Notes: generated by a model from the letters alone, not told the origin. A stretch of 64,000 bases of DNA from Odontocerum albicorne (GCA_949825065.1 OX463862.1:21185071-21249070); one strand, 5' to 3'; counted from the stretch's first letter, positions 30,263-41,701 are shown. A program made the numbers and translations.

Positions 30263-30829
30263 TGTGTCAGTATAGAATTCAGTGGAGATGTATTATATCT
30301 GCCTACATGAATATGGATAGGACTTGATGGTTATAATCAAAATGTTTTTTACTATTTTCAGGTTTATTTTCAGGCATACTCGTATGGTACAAACCCTTTG
30401 TTACCAACATTTCGCCTTGGCAGAAAGCCGTACCAAGTCGCGATGGCGCCTAAATTGCATCTTGCAACACACAAATAATGCTAATGGCGCGATATACACA
30501 ATAGAACCAAAATGGCGAATGAATTTGGCGCGAGTCCAGAAGGCCGGAATGCAGTTCGCGTAATGTCAATCAAGATTGAAACGTCAAATTGTTTGTAAAT
30601 ATCGATTTGATATCGGGTTTATACGATTCGGACGAGAATGATTATCCTTCACAATTCTCTATTCCCATAATCTTCATTATGTTCTTCAATGCACTTTGAT
30701 AGTTTTCTACATTTATTTTTTTACATTTCAGAATGTAACGAAATAACACGTCTTCTATCGGCTTTAGGGTAGAAGTATGAAATAATACTGTAATAACGCC
30801 TAATCTGTATCTGTTCATATACGATCTTA
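30263..30829. other. No recognised feature
   Basis: A 79-codon frame (30324-30563) resembles nothing I know. Near 30760-30790 (CGGCTTTAGGGTAGAAGTAT) there may be a LINE-2 UTR scrap. Confidence 0.35.
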
Positions 30830-31200
30830 TTTATTTATTTAACACTACATTGCAAATACAATCTGGCGGGCGTATTGCAAGGCGGCAATCTCTTCCAGCC
30901 AACCAGACAAAATTAAATGAAGCAAGTTACATGGTCACTAAAAATATTCAAATGTATATTCATATTTATGAAATTTATGGGCGTATACATACTTAAGTAA
31001 ATATAACATATCATCAATCAAAGGAAAAAGAAAGGATGGCGGAGGGGAAAGAAAAATCAGAAACGAAACACGTTATATTACTGATTAGAAATTAAGAGTT
31101 TTTTTAGTCGCTTCTTAAAGCATGCCAAGGATGGAGCGAGTCTAACATTGGTTTGTATTTGGTTCCAGAGTCTCACTGCATGGACAGTAAAGGACAACGT
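30830..31200 (-). pseudogene. LINE-3 3' end
   Basis: Minus strand: LAPSLACFKKRLKKLLISNQ-like C-terminus (31080-31150), 3' UTR, then CTGGTTGGCTGGAAGAGATT, a TTGCC/GGCAA hairpin and (AAATA)n. Confidence 0.75.
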
Positions 31201-31890
31201 AAAAAAAAGAGTGGTGAACTGGGAAGGGCAATAAACAATCTATGTCTGAGCATGGTGCAAGTTCGTTATCGAAAAACGCTGAAATTTTTCAGCGAGATAA
31301 GAGGAGGCGGCGGGATAGTTAATGATATTATACAATAGATATAGTATGTGAATTTGACGTCTATTCTTCTTACTTGTTCAGACAACATTTTTGGACATTA
31401 GTGGTATTAGAGTGCCGGTTTTACTTTGAAATTTTATTTTATCTGAATTGTTTTTTATTGTAGCTCAATAACAGCTTTCCTCGGTATTATTATTTAAGAG
31501 TCCATGACTTGGTTCCATCTGTGACAGGTTTGATTATGGTGTATTACAGTTACAGCGTAAACCTTCTGAACAGAAGCTTGGATTATAGGATTATCGACAT
31601 GGACGCTACTGTTCTAAGGCCATTCTGGATACAGAGTTTCAACACAATATGAATGGTTTTTAGGATAACACAAATTTGTATTTTGTTCTAACATAGTTCT
31701 TATCGTCTCACAGGGCTTCAATGATTTCTGCTTTGGATTATGTCATCTGGACAGCACTGGATGTTCCATGAATCAAGTCTTCAAACTCAATATGAATTAT
31801 TTTTAGGATAGAACTAATTTGTCTTATGTTCTACTTCATATCGTCTCAAAGTTCCAAAATTATTTCTGCCCTGAATTCTGAGACCTGACC
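31201..31890. repeat. Unassigned, with an internal tandem duplication
   Basis: A motif of about 170 bp occurs twice (31630-31785 and 31785-31910): TTTTTAGGATA-AACACAAATTTG, TGTTCTA...TCGTCTCA, GACC/GGACAGCACTGGATGTTCCATGAA-CAAGTCTTC. Function unknown. Confidence 0.5.
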
Positions 31891-33050
31891 AGCGCTGGAT
31901 GTTCCATGAACCAAGTCTTCTTCGGTGTAAGAACCCGAGCTCTTCGGGCACTACAGAAAATGTTCCATATACTGCTCTCCTCACCACAGATGAAGAGATT
32001 CAATAAATCAATCACGTAACATTCCCCATCTTAACATGTTGTCCTTGGTTCTTCCAATTCCTGTACGGGACCTGTTATTAGATTTCCAGGTTTTCGAGGG
32101 CAGTTTAGAGGTAGGTGGCAAATATTTCACAGGCAAAATCCACCTGCTGGAGCCCGCTGTTATTCTCCACTCCTTCATCCTAGCAGCTCAGTTTGATCCA
32201 TCCCCCACCACACTGTTGTGGAGAACAAAATATGTCCCTGTATCGGACGTATGCGTCATCATACTCGTACAACATATAATTGATTGGTTTGATATGTAAA
32301 TCCATGGTTTGCTTTGATGTATAATATTTTTATGTGTATTTATTTGATGTTATTTGGTATTTTGTATGTAAAATATATGTTTGTTGGGGTCCGTGCGGTG
32401 TCGCGACCGCAACGGAAATGTACCTTATTCACGTTCGCCGCGAGACTATATCGCAAGCCAGCCGGTCTCTGCAGGCGCACAACTTCCGAAAATTGTGACA
32501 TTTCGCGAGTTGTGACGGCAGGCAGAGGCAAAAACAGGCGCTTGCAATGAGCGATTGACCGTACATAAGAAGCGAAAAAATCAAATAAATCACGTTCTCA
32601 GTTCACTCTGCCTACTGTGTTTTACTTGCGACCATCTAGTACCTGCCTAAGAGGAATCTCTTCACCCTGCTACCTTGCTACCTTTTCACCGAGCTACGCT
32701 TCTGAAGGTTAGCTGAATTCTCCGAGTATCGTGCAACAGCCATCCACCTATGTTACATTTCTTTGTACCGGTGCCGTACAGTCCCTATAAGGCGACACGC
32801 CTGAGTGTGGAAAAAATCAAATGCAGCAAAACTATTATTTGATGCCACTAGATTAGAATAGCAAATCGGTCCGAAGATGAATCGATGTAAGCGTGAGTGG
32901 AGTTTCCTTCGTAAATGGTTGACTCGATTATCATCGCAGTATCACAGAATGTGATCTGTGTATTGATACAGAAGGTCGTAAAAATTGCAACAAGGTGAAG
33001 GGACAAAATTGAAGCTAAAGAGTTTGCCATTAAAGCTCCCATGGCCAGAG
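31891..33050. repeat. Repeat R1, split by a solo LTR
   Basis: Sequence before 32238 (CAGTTTGATCCATC, GGAGAACAAAATATGTCCC) and after 32781 (GGCGACACGCCTGAGTGTGG, GCAAATCGGTCCGAAGATGA) is collinear with R1 at 37.96-38.43 and 56.28-56.82 kb. Class unknown; possibly a non-coding piece of a larger retroelement. Confidence 0.55.
32239..32780. mobile_element. LTR-1 solo LTR, copy 2
   Basis: 542 bp, TGTATCGGACGTATGCGTCA to TTTGTACCGGTGCCGTACA, with a perfect 5-bp duplication GTCCC (32234-32238, 32781-32785). It contains a GC-richer centre (GGTCCGTGCGGTGTCGCGAC) and an AATAAA at 32584-32589. Confidence 0.9.
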
Positions 33051-34370
33051 ATAAATTGGATAGTTCAATAGTTTGGGTACACCCACCGGAAAATGAGGCG
33101 CGCCCAGATGCAAGGTAACAATTTAAATGTTTGTATTCCCTTGGAGAAGGATGACCAACTATGTTGCCGTGTTGGCAGCACGCTGACTGTTTTTCACACG
33201 TCTAGCTGTTGAAGAATCATTAGCTCAAAAACAGATAGCTCTCCTCTTTCCAGGATCTTGAGTCACCTATTTTCAGTTTTCAGGCATCCCGCGCAAAGTC
33301 AGCGACTCTCGCAGACTGTCTTCATAGTGCTTCACTTGCCCATTACTTCCTCATATACTATAAGACGAGTTTTAGTAGCCAATGAGTAGCTTAGTTTTTG
33401 TTACAAATCCCTTTAATTTTATTTATTCCTATGGTATCCTTCAACAAATCCAAATTGGTCATTCGGACATACTGAAAACGGGGAGCCAAAGCGCGTCCTA
33501 ATGCATGGAAAAATTTGAATGTCTGTCTTCATCCTAGCAATAGTAGATGTTGTTCCAGAGACTCAATGACTCTTATGAACCTGTGCATGGATTTGAACCT
33601 AGGATCTGGGGACTGGTGGTTATGTTAAGAATGTTTGCCACAAATACAGAGGGTTGATCTAAAACGTTATATTTCCATTTTCTTTGTTTCTCATAAATAT
33701 TTAAATTCCATCATAAAGTAACTATGATATCAAAAACAAAATTTCAATTATAAATACAAACAAAAATGAATAAATCATTTTAGCTTCGTAACCTTAAACG
33801 GCTTATGGCGAGAGTAAAATGTGAATTCACAAAATTCGCTAATGCCATTTAAGAAGATTGAAAAAAGGCGAAAAAGGAAAATCTTTCAAATTCCAGATTA
33901 CTTTTTAATCGCTCCAAAAAACCCCTGGCAAATGTTCAATTTCTCCCTCAAAAAATCGGGCATCCTTTAATCAACAAAATGTTTTTTTTTTCATAACCAA
34001 TTTAATTTTTACCCCCAGACGTGAGAGAAGCCGTGCTGACAAGTCACTTTTTGAAGTTAAGATCTGGCGCCTTGAGATTGATTAATTATCATTGAGATCT
34101 TCACTTAATGTATTATATTCCTAATGCCACTTAACTCACTCCTCAGCTCAGGACCGTCTTTGTGAAAAGAAGAAGAGGAATAAATATAGCAGCCTACTTC
34201 TTCTAGATTCAGTTAGAAAATTAAATAAAACATTGTCAAATTATAGAAGACTCCTAATACATTTCCCACAACCTAATAGATCGTTTAAAATACATATTAT
34301 CAAAGAAATTATGGAGATATTCAATTAAGCTAAAATTTGTTTGAATCTATTTTAAGTGTTTTCATAAAGT
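33051..34370. other. Long stretch without recognised genes
   Basis: One block (33290-33355, GACTCTCGCAGACTGTCTTC, CACTTGCCCATTACTTCC) matches the minus strand of LINE-7 at 47.40-47.48 kb. Near 33540-33620 GTTCCAGAGACTCAATGAC recalls a SINE-like tail. The rest, including an A-rich part at 33660-34000, is unassigned. Confidence 0.4.
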
Positions 34371-34379
34371 CTATCAACA

Positions 34380-34865
34380 GTAAACTAGGGTGATTATTGA
34401 TTACTAAATAGCGTTACTAAATAGATTACTAAATAAGATCTATCAACAATAGACCAAAGGGATTATTGATTACTAAATAGATTACTAAATAAGATCTATC
34501 AACAATAGACCAAAGTGATTATTGATTACTAAATAGATTACTAAATAAGATCTATCAACAATAGACCAAAGTGATTATTGATTACTAAATAGCGTTACTT
34601 AATAGATTACTAAATAAGATCTATCAACAATAGACCAAAGGGATTATTGATTACTAAATAGCGTTACTAAATAGATTACTTAATAAGATCTATCAACAAT
34701 AGACCAAAGTGATTATTGATTACTAAATAGATTACTAAATAAGATATTTCAACAATAGACCAAAATGATTACTGATTACTAAATAGCATTACTCAATAGA
34801 TTACTAAATAAGATCTATCGACAATAGTCAGTCAGAGTAGAGTGATTATTGATTACTAAATAACG
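34380..34865. repeat. Complex tandem array, about 8 units of 56-72 bp
   Basis: Built from GATTATTGATTACTAAATAG, optional CGTTACTAAATAG, ATTACTAAATAAGATCTATC and AACAATAGACCAAAG. Presence or absence of the GCGTTACTAAATA block makes long and short units. A single related block occurs at 11555-11585 beside LINE-2. Confidence 0.85.
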
Positions 34866-34954
34866 TTAGAAAAATTAATAAATGCAAATGTAAACATAAA
34901 ATAACATGACCTTTGCTGGTAATAAGTTGTTACAAATATACATAATAATTATAA

Positions 34955-35720
34955 TAATAAAATGAGAATTTATATAGCGCCGTTTAGAGAGCAAACTCTC
35001 ATCAAGAGCGCTCCAACTCGGAACTCGAACCCATTATTATTGATATTACAAAAAATATATATAAGTGGAGTGTGATGATAGGAACCTGGTGACTGCGGCT
35101 ATTAGATTTGATTCTTCCCCGCATCTGCATATCCTGGGTTCAATACTAAAACTAGGTTACTCGAAATTTAGCGGTTTTGAGTTATTTACATCAATGGATT
35201 GCTCATCGAAAGGGCAATAAATAGGTATCTTAAAATATTATTTCTCAACTGAGTTATTTAGCATTTTCATAATTAGGTAAGTCGTAAACGTGGAGACAAA
35301 ATAATGCTTAAAGTAGATATCTGAAGTTCATATAACTTACATCTTACGGTCTATTGAAACCTCCTTTATTAGTTTCATCAAAATATTAGCGCGATACCTC
35401 ATCATTAAAGAGGAGTTACTAGGCAAAAGCACCTCGAAACTAAGAACGCCATTTTCTCAGAAAAGAGAATTTTGAGTTACTTAGTTATAGTATTGAGCCC
35501 ACGATATGTTCAGAAAAAATATATTTTTAAGAAAATTTACCAAAGGAAGACGAACTACATAGAAACCTTTGTAGTTGATAGTAACACATTCGGCTTAAGG
35601 TGCAGTGTATTATATGTATGTGGTGTTCATATACAATCATAAATGTTAATAAGACCTTCCAAAGTGGATGCCTTCAAGTGCTTCCTAGAGCTGCACATGC
35701 CACCGATATCTCTAACTAAG
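34955..35720 (-). mobile_element. LINE-2 3' end with foreign insert
   Basis: 34965-35150 carries the 3' block (TTTATATAGCGCCGTTTAGA, GGAACTCGAACCCATTATTA). 35505-35720 carries the upstream UTR and ORF end (AAGGAAGACGAACTAC, GTAACACATTCGGCTTAAGG, GCCTTCAAGTGCTTCC). The 35150-35505 segment between them is absent from other copies and unidentified. Confidence 0.65.
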
Positions 35721-35812
35721 AAGCAGACCATTTCACGCTACAGGACCAGTATCAGTTAAAGCTCTATTGGATTATATGAATCTCAATCCGCCAGCTGGGC
35801 CGTCTCTAAGTT

Positions 35813-36870
35813 TTTGAGCTCTAATTAATATTCTATTAAGATATATAAATGTGGGAAAGCACCAGGGTCAGGGTCAGATGAGGTGCTTACTAAATTGATC
35901 AAATTAATTGATAATGAAAACATCGATATTCTAGTCAAACTGTTCAACATCATTGTATTGTTTTACACTTCCGTCGTATACGATTCAGCCTGGCGGAGTT
36001 ATCGCCATGCGGCAAACTATTCTAACCAACCAGATAAATGTTCAAGTGGCCTTAAGTGAAGATCAGACTGGAATTCTTTTTAAAAAAATCTGGGTTAGAA
36101 CGGGATTTGAACCCACAACCTCCGGGTGGGGAGGCGTCTAATCAACAAGATTATTTTAATAATCTGGCATAGCTCCACATTCATCACATAGCCCAAAAAA
36201 ATATCAATAGATGCAATGAATGTAGAACAATAAACCTGAACCATATATTAAAAAAAGTCTTAAAAGTCATCCACTTTTAAAAAAATATGAAGAAAATGGG
36301 ATAAGAATGCAGTTTGGCTTTAGAAATTAATATAGCCCAAGATAAGCTTTTTATTACATTCGAATACTTTAAGAAAAATGTCGAAACAAGAATGAAGATT
36401 TGTACGCTTGCTTTATTAATTTAAAAAAAGCATTTGATAAGATACATCATAAACTTATAGAAAACTTGATTGGCAAGGGTCTAGATAAAAAAGATCTAAG
36501 AGTTATAAGTAAACTTTACTAGTATCAGAAAGTTGCAGTTAAGCTAGATGATGAGTTTTTACTCGGTATAGGAATATATCGTGGAGTTCGACAAGGATGC
36601 AAACTAAAAATGTTACTGTAGAGGTTTAACTGTAGAGCTTATAATGCAAGATGCTTGAAAATGATCACATCAAAGATAAAATTTATGAATGCCAGTAAAA
36701 ATTAAGTACAGATAAAATAATATACATATAAACAATACAATTGTTGAGTGAGTTAAACAGTATAAATATCTGGGATGCTGGTTGAGTGATCAATTGGACC
36801 AATTTCAAGAAATCAAAGTAGGAATAGAGATGGCACAAATCTGCTTCTCCAAAAAGTGGATGAGACACCG
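35813..36870 (+). pseudogene. LINE-10 reverse transcriptase, split by SINE-B
   Basis: Plus frames give GSDEVLTKLI, then after SINE-B HSSTFIT, ENGIRMQFGFRN, ACFINLKKAFDKIHHKLIEN (RT block with the first catalytic Asp region, KKAFDKI), IYRGVRQGCKL (RGVRQGC block). Past a deletion it reads YKYLGCWLSDQLDQFQEIKV. The YADD block is missing. Numerous stops. Same broad clade as LINE-4. Confidence 0.8.
35955..36152 (-). mobile_element. SINE-B inside LINE-10
   Basis: Minus strand: B-box arm with GGGTTCAAATCCCG, the junction TCTAACCCAGATTTT, and a tail with CTGGTTGGTTAGAATAGTTT and TTGCCGCATGGCGATAA. The head end is truncated. The LINE-10 reading resumes on the far side. Confidence 0.75.
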
Positions 36871-37558
36871 GTTCCCCGTATAGTTTCTCATGATAACCTC
36901 ATAGCAAACCACACATCAGACACACCTTGAAAGAGATGATTGAATATCTGGCAGTCTATATTTCAGAAATAATGCAGAATAAAACAGATCAAAAGCATGC
37001 TGTGAGAAGTTCAATGTATTTTAAATATATTACTGCTCGATTGAAAGAGATAGTCACATAGCAATTAACGTACCAGGTTGTATAATTAGTAAAATGCAAT
37101 GTAATAATCTAATATCATCTTAATTATTTGCGTTTTTTATAAAAAATTAAACAATTCCATAGCTATAAGAATAAATCATAAAATTTTATTAACAAATTAT
37201 TTTTTTTTAATATATATTTTTTTTATTTCAAGTTCGATTACAGTTTTATTTTCAAGTTCGATGACAGTTTTATTTTATTCACAATATTAATATGTATAAT
37301 GTAACAAAAACTAGGCTAAATAAATACAATATTACTTTCTAATAGTGGTGTGGAGTATTTTTCTTAACCCTTATTATACTTATTATATTAAATCAAATTA
37401 CAAAGTGTGTTACATATAAGCTTTCAAGTGCCTGCATCATTTCAGTTCTTCATATTTTGACTTCTTATATCTAACAAAACCCCAGTTCTAAGATAGAACA
37501 GCAAATCCATTAGATACCTGGGCCATGCCTCCATCAAATTAAATTATAATCTTCCGCA
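36871..37558. other. No recognised feature
   Basis: AT-rich. A short direct repeat TCAAGTTCGATTACAGTTTT / TCAAGTTCGATGACAGTTTT lies at 37229-37270. Confidence 0.4.
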
Positions 37559-37559
37559 C

Positions 37560-37680
37560 TTTTAGCGGCTTTAACCAAAAAAAATAGGGTGGCAATTTAC
37601 CCCCTGAGGCACACCATTGGGGAGAGAAATAACTCCCCACGGAAGGGCAACTGAAATCTGGAAAGTGCCCCTTTTATCCT
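37560..37680 (-). pseudogene. Possible LINE RT fragment
   Basis: The minus strand reads FQISVALPWGVISLPNGVPQ then G, the G[VI]PQG block that precedes the catalytic motif in LINE RTs. Too short to classify. Confidence 0.45.
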
Positions 37681-37959
37681 TTTCTTTCAGGAGTTTATTT
37701 CTTGTTGAAAGGTGTATAAAGTGGGTTTAATTAAAACCTTTTCAAACCAGATTTCATTAAGTTGTTTGTTTACGTGAAAGATTTTTGGAGACGCAAAAAC
37801 AATACGCCACACACAACAAATAGGGTCTCTGAAAATATAAGACACTTGAAAAAGATTTACTGCGTCGAAAAACTGTCGTGACATGTCGTATCGTGTGAAG
37901 AATGTACAACACACGTGGAAAATATAAAATTATTTGCAAGGTCTTTGGCTCGTTTCGAA

Positions 37960-38430
37960 TTGAAGAAACAGGGCCACCGTTCCCATGTCACCAATGTGTG
38001 TGATACTCTCAGGCGACCAATTAAAGGAGTGTCAGTTCAGTTCAGTTCGATCCCATCCATCATCCAAGCTGTTATGGAGCACAAAATATGTCTCCGTTTG
38101 GCGTGATCTATACTAGAAAATCTAAATCTTCTTTATTTATTATGAACGCGAAGTCATTAAGTAAAAGGACTTTTACTCCGAGGGCGACATCTGAGTGTGA
38201 AAAGAATAGTAACGACGATGTGAAAAGAATAGTAGGCGACATCTGAGTGTGAAAATAATAGTAACGAAGGATCTACCCAAAAGGACTTTTACTCCGGCAG
38301 CGACATCTGAGTATGAAAAGAATAGTAACACCGATGGACTTAAGCTCCGACGTCACGGGAGAAAGAAAATGACTCAACGCAATAAATATTCAATTAAAAA
38401 GCTACTCTTGTGATTCGACAACTCTCAGTA
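37960..38430. repeat. Repeat R1 copy
   Basis: GTCAGTTCAGTTCAGTTCGA, ATGGAGCACAAAATATGTCT and repeated GGCGACATCTGAGTGTGAAA blocks (three at about 38190-38310), matching 56.3-56.6 kb. The GCGACATCTGAGTGTGAAAA-GAATAGTAACGA segment is amplified. Confidence 0.6.
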
Positions 38431-38456
38431 AAAAAATATCCTAGATTATTTATTTA

Positions 38457-38606
38457 ATAAAATTTGGATTCTTCTTTTATGTTTTGATAAAATTTGGATT
38501 CTTCTTTTATGTTTTGATAAAATTTGGATTCTTCTTTTATGTTTTGATAAAATTTGGATTCTTCTTTTATGTTTTGATAAAATTTGGATTCTTCTTTTAT
38601 GTTTTC
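38457..38606. repeat. 30-bp tandem repeat, 5 near-identical copies
   Basis: The unit is AATTTGGATTCTTCTTTTAT plus GTTTTGATAA. Copies are identical over their length, so the expansion is recent. A minus-strand peptide repeat (NIKEESKFYQ) is incidental. Confidence 0.95.
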
Positions 38607-38746
38607 TCTTAACGGTGACCGTGAATCTGGGATTGTGTGTACGTGTATGTGCATTTATATTTTGATTTTTTTTAATATTTATTGAGTTTATAGTTCATGT
38701 TGACTGCTTATGTTTTCTATTTTTTTTTGTTATAATTTATGTATCT

Positions 38747-38938
38747 TCTTCTTCTTCTCAGTGTCATGTCAGGTCCTCCCAACGTTGAATATCACTTGAG
38801 AGTAGATATATTTGTCCCCGGCAGCCCGAAAAAGATCTCCAACACCCCTTATTCCAATCCAATCACGTATATTGCGGAGTCAGGAGATTTGCTTCCTGCC
38901 AACACCTCTTCGGCCTTCTATTTTGCCTTGAATGTAAT
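38747..38938 (-). mobile_element. LINE-4 3' fragment, copy 3
   Basis: Begins with the CTTCTTCTTCTTCTCAGTGT tail and covers only the last ~190 bp of the family, strongly 5' truncated. Confidence 0.75.
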
Positions 38939-39233
38939 ATAAAGGTGTAAACTGAAAAACATCTGGCGTACTTTGCAGCCGGACTCGCCCTCCTATTGGT
39001 GGGGACGGATCTCGATTGGGGGGATGTTACGATAAGAGCCCAGACCTTTTGATAACTTCTCTCTCAAATGTATTTTCTTTTCCATTGAAATCACATATGA
39101 TATATGAAAATGTGTAATTTAATAATACGAGTATGTTTACATAACATACTACAAGTACGTTGTCATTATTTATTTGTTTAAATATAATTTTAAAACGGTT
39201 TGTAATCTGAAGCTGCAATAGCTCATCATAATA

Positions 39234-39358
39234 CGACTGTCCCAGCCTAGTTGATAAGACACTTGTCTTCAAACCCAGGGATGTGACGGGTTCGATTTCC
39301 GTTGGTACCTAGATTTTTTTGAAAAAAGGTTCCAGTCTAGCTTTTACTTAAAGCTTGA
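39234..39358 (+). mobile_element. SINE-B, plus-strand copy
   Basis: A-box region CCAGCCTAGTTGATAAGACA, B box GACGGGTTCGATTTCC, then GGTTCCAGTCTAGCTTTTAC. The LINE-3-like tail is lost. Confidence 0.65.
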
Positions 39359-39551
39359 TTAATATCTTTCGAATGTGATTTTAACAAGTCCACCAGGTAA
39401 TATATTATACAACGAAACTGTAATTCAATGTAATACAACGATTCAGTAAAGAATTTGAGACAAATATTATATGTTTGATGAAAAAAGTTATAAACATATT
39501 GTTATTTGTTTTTATCAAACACTGTTTATTCCACTTTTTGTAACGGTATAA

Positions 39552-39590
39552 CCCTAACGGTTTCAAGGCGTTCACCTCATCATCAGGGGA
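39552..39590 (-). ncRNA. HHR-1 hammerhead-like core, arm A
   Basis: Minus strand order: CCC, CUGAUGA (39586 to 39580), a stem II candidate AGGU-GAAC-GCCU, GAAAC, then CGUUA and GGG. Core boxes intact; helix III carries one change (ACCGUU instead of ACCGGU). Confidence 0.5.
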
Positions 39591-39610
39591 GCACAAACAA
39601 AGAGTGTACT

Positions 39611-39648
39611 CCCCTGATGATGAGGCGAAAGCCTTGAAACCGGTAGGG
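39611..39648 (+). ncRNA. HHR-1 hammerhead-like core, arm B
   Basis: CCC (39611-39613), CUGAUGA (39614-39620), stem II AGGC-GAAA-GCCU (39623-39634), GAAA(C) (39636-39640), palindromic ACCGGU (39639-39644), predicted cleavage after A39645, GGG (39646-39648) pairing with the CCC. This is type-I topology with a very short helix III. U39621 is an extra unpaired base relative to the usual core, and stem I beyond 3 bp is unclear. Activity is untested. Confidence 0.55.
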
Positions 39649-40084
39649 TTAATAACGTTATAAAAAGTGGAATAAACAGTGTTTGATAAAAACAAATTAC
39701 TATGTATTTAAACCTCCACAATGTTAAAACCTTAACTATAAATAATATTATTAACATATTTTTTATTAAATGTCCTTTTTAGGGATAATATTTTCGATTT
39801 CGCTCAAAGGCGGTACTACCCCTAGAGGAGACTTTATGAAAATATCCACCAACGTACATGTGTGATAAACCATCAAAGGATACCCGAAGAAAACTTGCCA
39901 ACTCTTTATGATCCCGTCAGGTACGATAGAGCTTAAAAACATCAATTGAACGTGGATAGCTTTACGGGAGAATTCAGGATTTGTTGAGAGTCACAGAAAA
40001 GCTTTGCATGGATCTGACGTTTGTTGTCACGTATTTCTGGCAAAATGGTGTCATATAATATATATGAAAAACTGTTATACATTT

Positions 40085-40435
40085 CTCAACACATTTAATT
40101 TGAAATTTATGTTTTTTGATGCCTCGTTGACTTTTTTTCCTACTGTAGCTCGCCGTTCAATATCTCGTTCCACCTTTACATCGTCTGAGAAGATGCTTCC
40201 GAGGTAGAATTCTTCACCTCATTATAATAATTCATTGTTCGCCAGAATATCTCAATTACTTTTCTTTTCGTCCGTTCAATAAGCATTACTAGTTTTTGCA
40301 AAATTCATTCTCAGACCATTTTCCTCAAATCTCATATACTCGTGCAATTTACTCGTTCCACATTGTGGTTAATTTTCTTTCTCCGTTATCAAACACTACC
40401 GTGTCATCAGCATACAACATTCCACATGCATTCCC
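40085..40435 (-). pseudogene. LINE-1 RT fragment with YADD
   Basis: The minus strand begins with LYADDTVVFD (40430-40401), the RT catalytic YADD. It continues through the RMNFAK-like and SDDVKVERDIERRATVGKKV-like segments to about 40130. Frames shift several times. It shows that LINE-1 is a bona fide RT family. Confidence 0.75.
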
Positions 40436-40600
40436 TTTCGACTTATTTATTTTAAAGCAGTTTAAAAAGCGAAATCATAATTTCTATTCGATTAACTTAT
40501 GTCATTGTTTTCTGTTTTACATATGATTTACTCGGATGTGTTTTTCCATTTTGATTGTGTGTTTTCAAGTTTTCATTTATATTGATAATTTTTTTTTTCA

Positions 40601-41061
40601 GGTGATATGTTTTAAAGTTTGATTGATGTTTTAAAGTTTGCTTGCTGTTTTCAGGTGATATGTTTTAAAGTTTGATTGCTGTTTTCAGGTGATATGTTTT
40701 AATGTTTGATTGATGTTTTCAGGTGATATGTTTTAAAGTTTGCTTGCTGTTTTCAGGTGATATGTTTTAAAGTTTGATTGCTGTTTTCAGGTGATATGTT
40801 TTAATGTTTGATTGCTGTTTTCAGGCGATATGTTTTAAAGTTTGATTGCTGTTTTCAGGTGATATGTTTTAAAGTTTGCTTGCTGTTTTCAGATGATATG
40901 TTTTAAAGTTTGATTGCTGTTTTCAGGTCATATGTTTTAAAGTTTGATTGTTGTTTTCAGGTGATATGTTTTAAAGTTTGCTTGCTGTTTTCAGATGATA
41001 TGTTTTAAAATTTGATTGCTGATTTCAGGTGATATGTTTTAAAGTTTGATCGCTGTTTTCA
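40601..41061. repeat. 34-bp minisatellite, 13 copies
   Basis: The unit GGTGATATGTTTTAAAGTTT + GATTGCTGTTTTCA is repeated 13 times; the first copy carries a 19-bp partial extra. GCTTGC, AATG and GATGAT variants recur at intervals of 3-4 copies. Confidence 0.95.
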
Positions 41062-41089
41062 TTTGATTTCCTTTTTGTTTTGTTTTTTT

Positions 41090-41460
41090 TTAAATAGATA
41101 CATACCTGTCGGGGATGGAAGAGAGGACAGAACACCACATTTTACTATCTCGACACACATTATTCGCCTCTTACACGTAATAAGCCCATCAGGTTGTATT
41201 GTAAACGAAAACGTAATACCACTGATAAAAGAATGACTTAATTAATATACAAAGAAGAAGTACAATGACGTATGTGGAAGAGGTAGGCTGAAGAGAGCGT
41301 TTAGTAAAAGTAAATTTAAAACAGTACAATTAGTATATTATTTTACATGACGAGATGTATGCATGCTGAGGAAGCGAAAGACGTTTGCATGGAGTATTGA
41401 AAACCGGTGTCTATGCCTATTCCGTAAGGGGTCACAGCGTGTACTTTAATTACACGACTG
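41090..41460. mobile_element. LINE-1 3' tail scraps
   Basis: 41100-41175 is a minus-strand LINE-1 end (GAGAGGACAGAACACCACAT, TATCTCGACACACATTATTC). 41380-41450 is a plus-strand end (ACCGGTGTCTATGCCTATTC). Opposite orientations, decayed. Confidence 0.45.
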
Positions 41461-41675
41461 ATACAACCCATAAAATGTATGTATTACGTGCAAAATTATG
41501 TCACCACCCATCAAATGTTATGTTTCAGTTATACTGTATACAACGAAACTCATAATACAATAAGATTAAATATCGAAAATTGGGTAATTATTTATTTTTT
41601 TCTGCACAAAAAAAAAATAATATTGTAAGGGTAAAACTCCACAGAGTGGTTGTAAGAGAGCATATCATTTCTGAA

Positions 41676-41701
41676 TCTCTCTCTCTCTCTCTCTCTCTCT
41701 C
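41676..41701. repeat. (CT)n microsatellite
   Basis: Thirteen CT dinucleotides in an otherwise AT-rich context. Confidence 0.95.

Larger units (their letters stand above)
39510..39698. mobile_element. HHR-1 palindrome, best copy
   Basis: Two arms of about 90 bp are separated by about 8 nt near 39600. Outer parts TTATCAAACACTGTTTATTC/complement, inner parts CCTCATCATCAGGGGAG/complement. Each arm holds one hammerhead-like core, so the two cores lie on opposite strands. Followed by ACCTCCACAATGTTAAAAC, shared with the 51.4-kb copy. Confidence 0.85.

Noticed and set aside
38454..38654. Protein with (NIKEESKFYQ) repeats, minus strand
   Set aside because: It is the translation of an identical 30-bp tandem array whose period is a multiple of three; nothing else supports a gene.
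38457..41061. CRISPR-like arrays
   Set aside because: The direct repeats here have no unique spacers, and the sequence is clearly eukaryotic.
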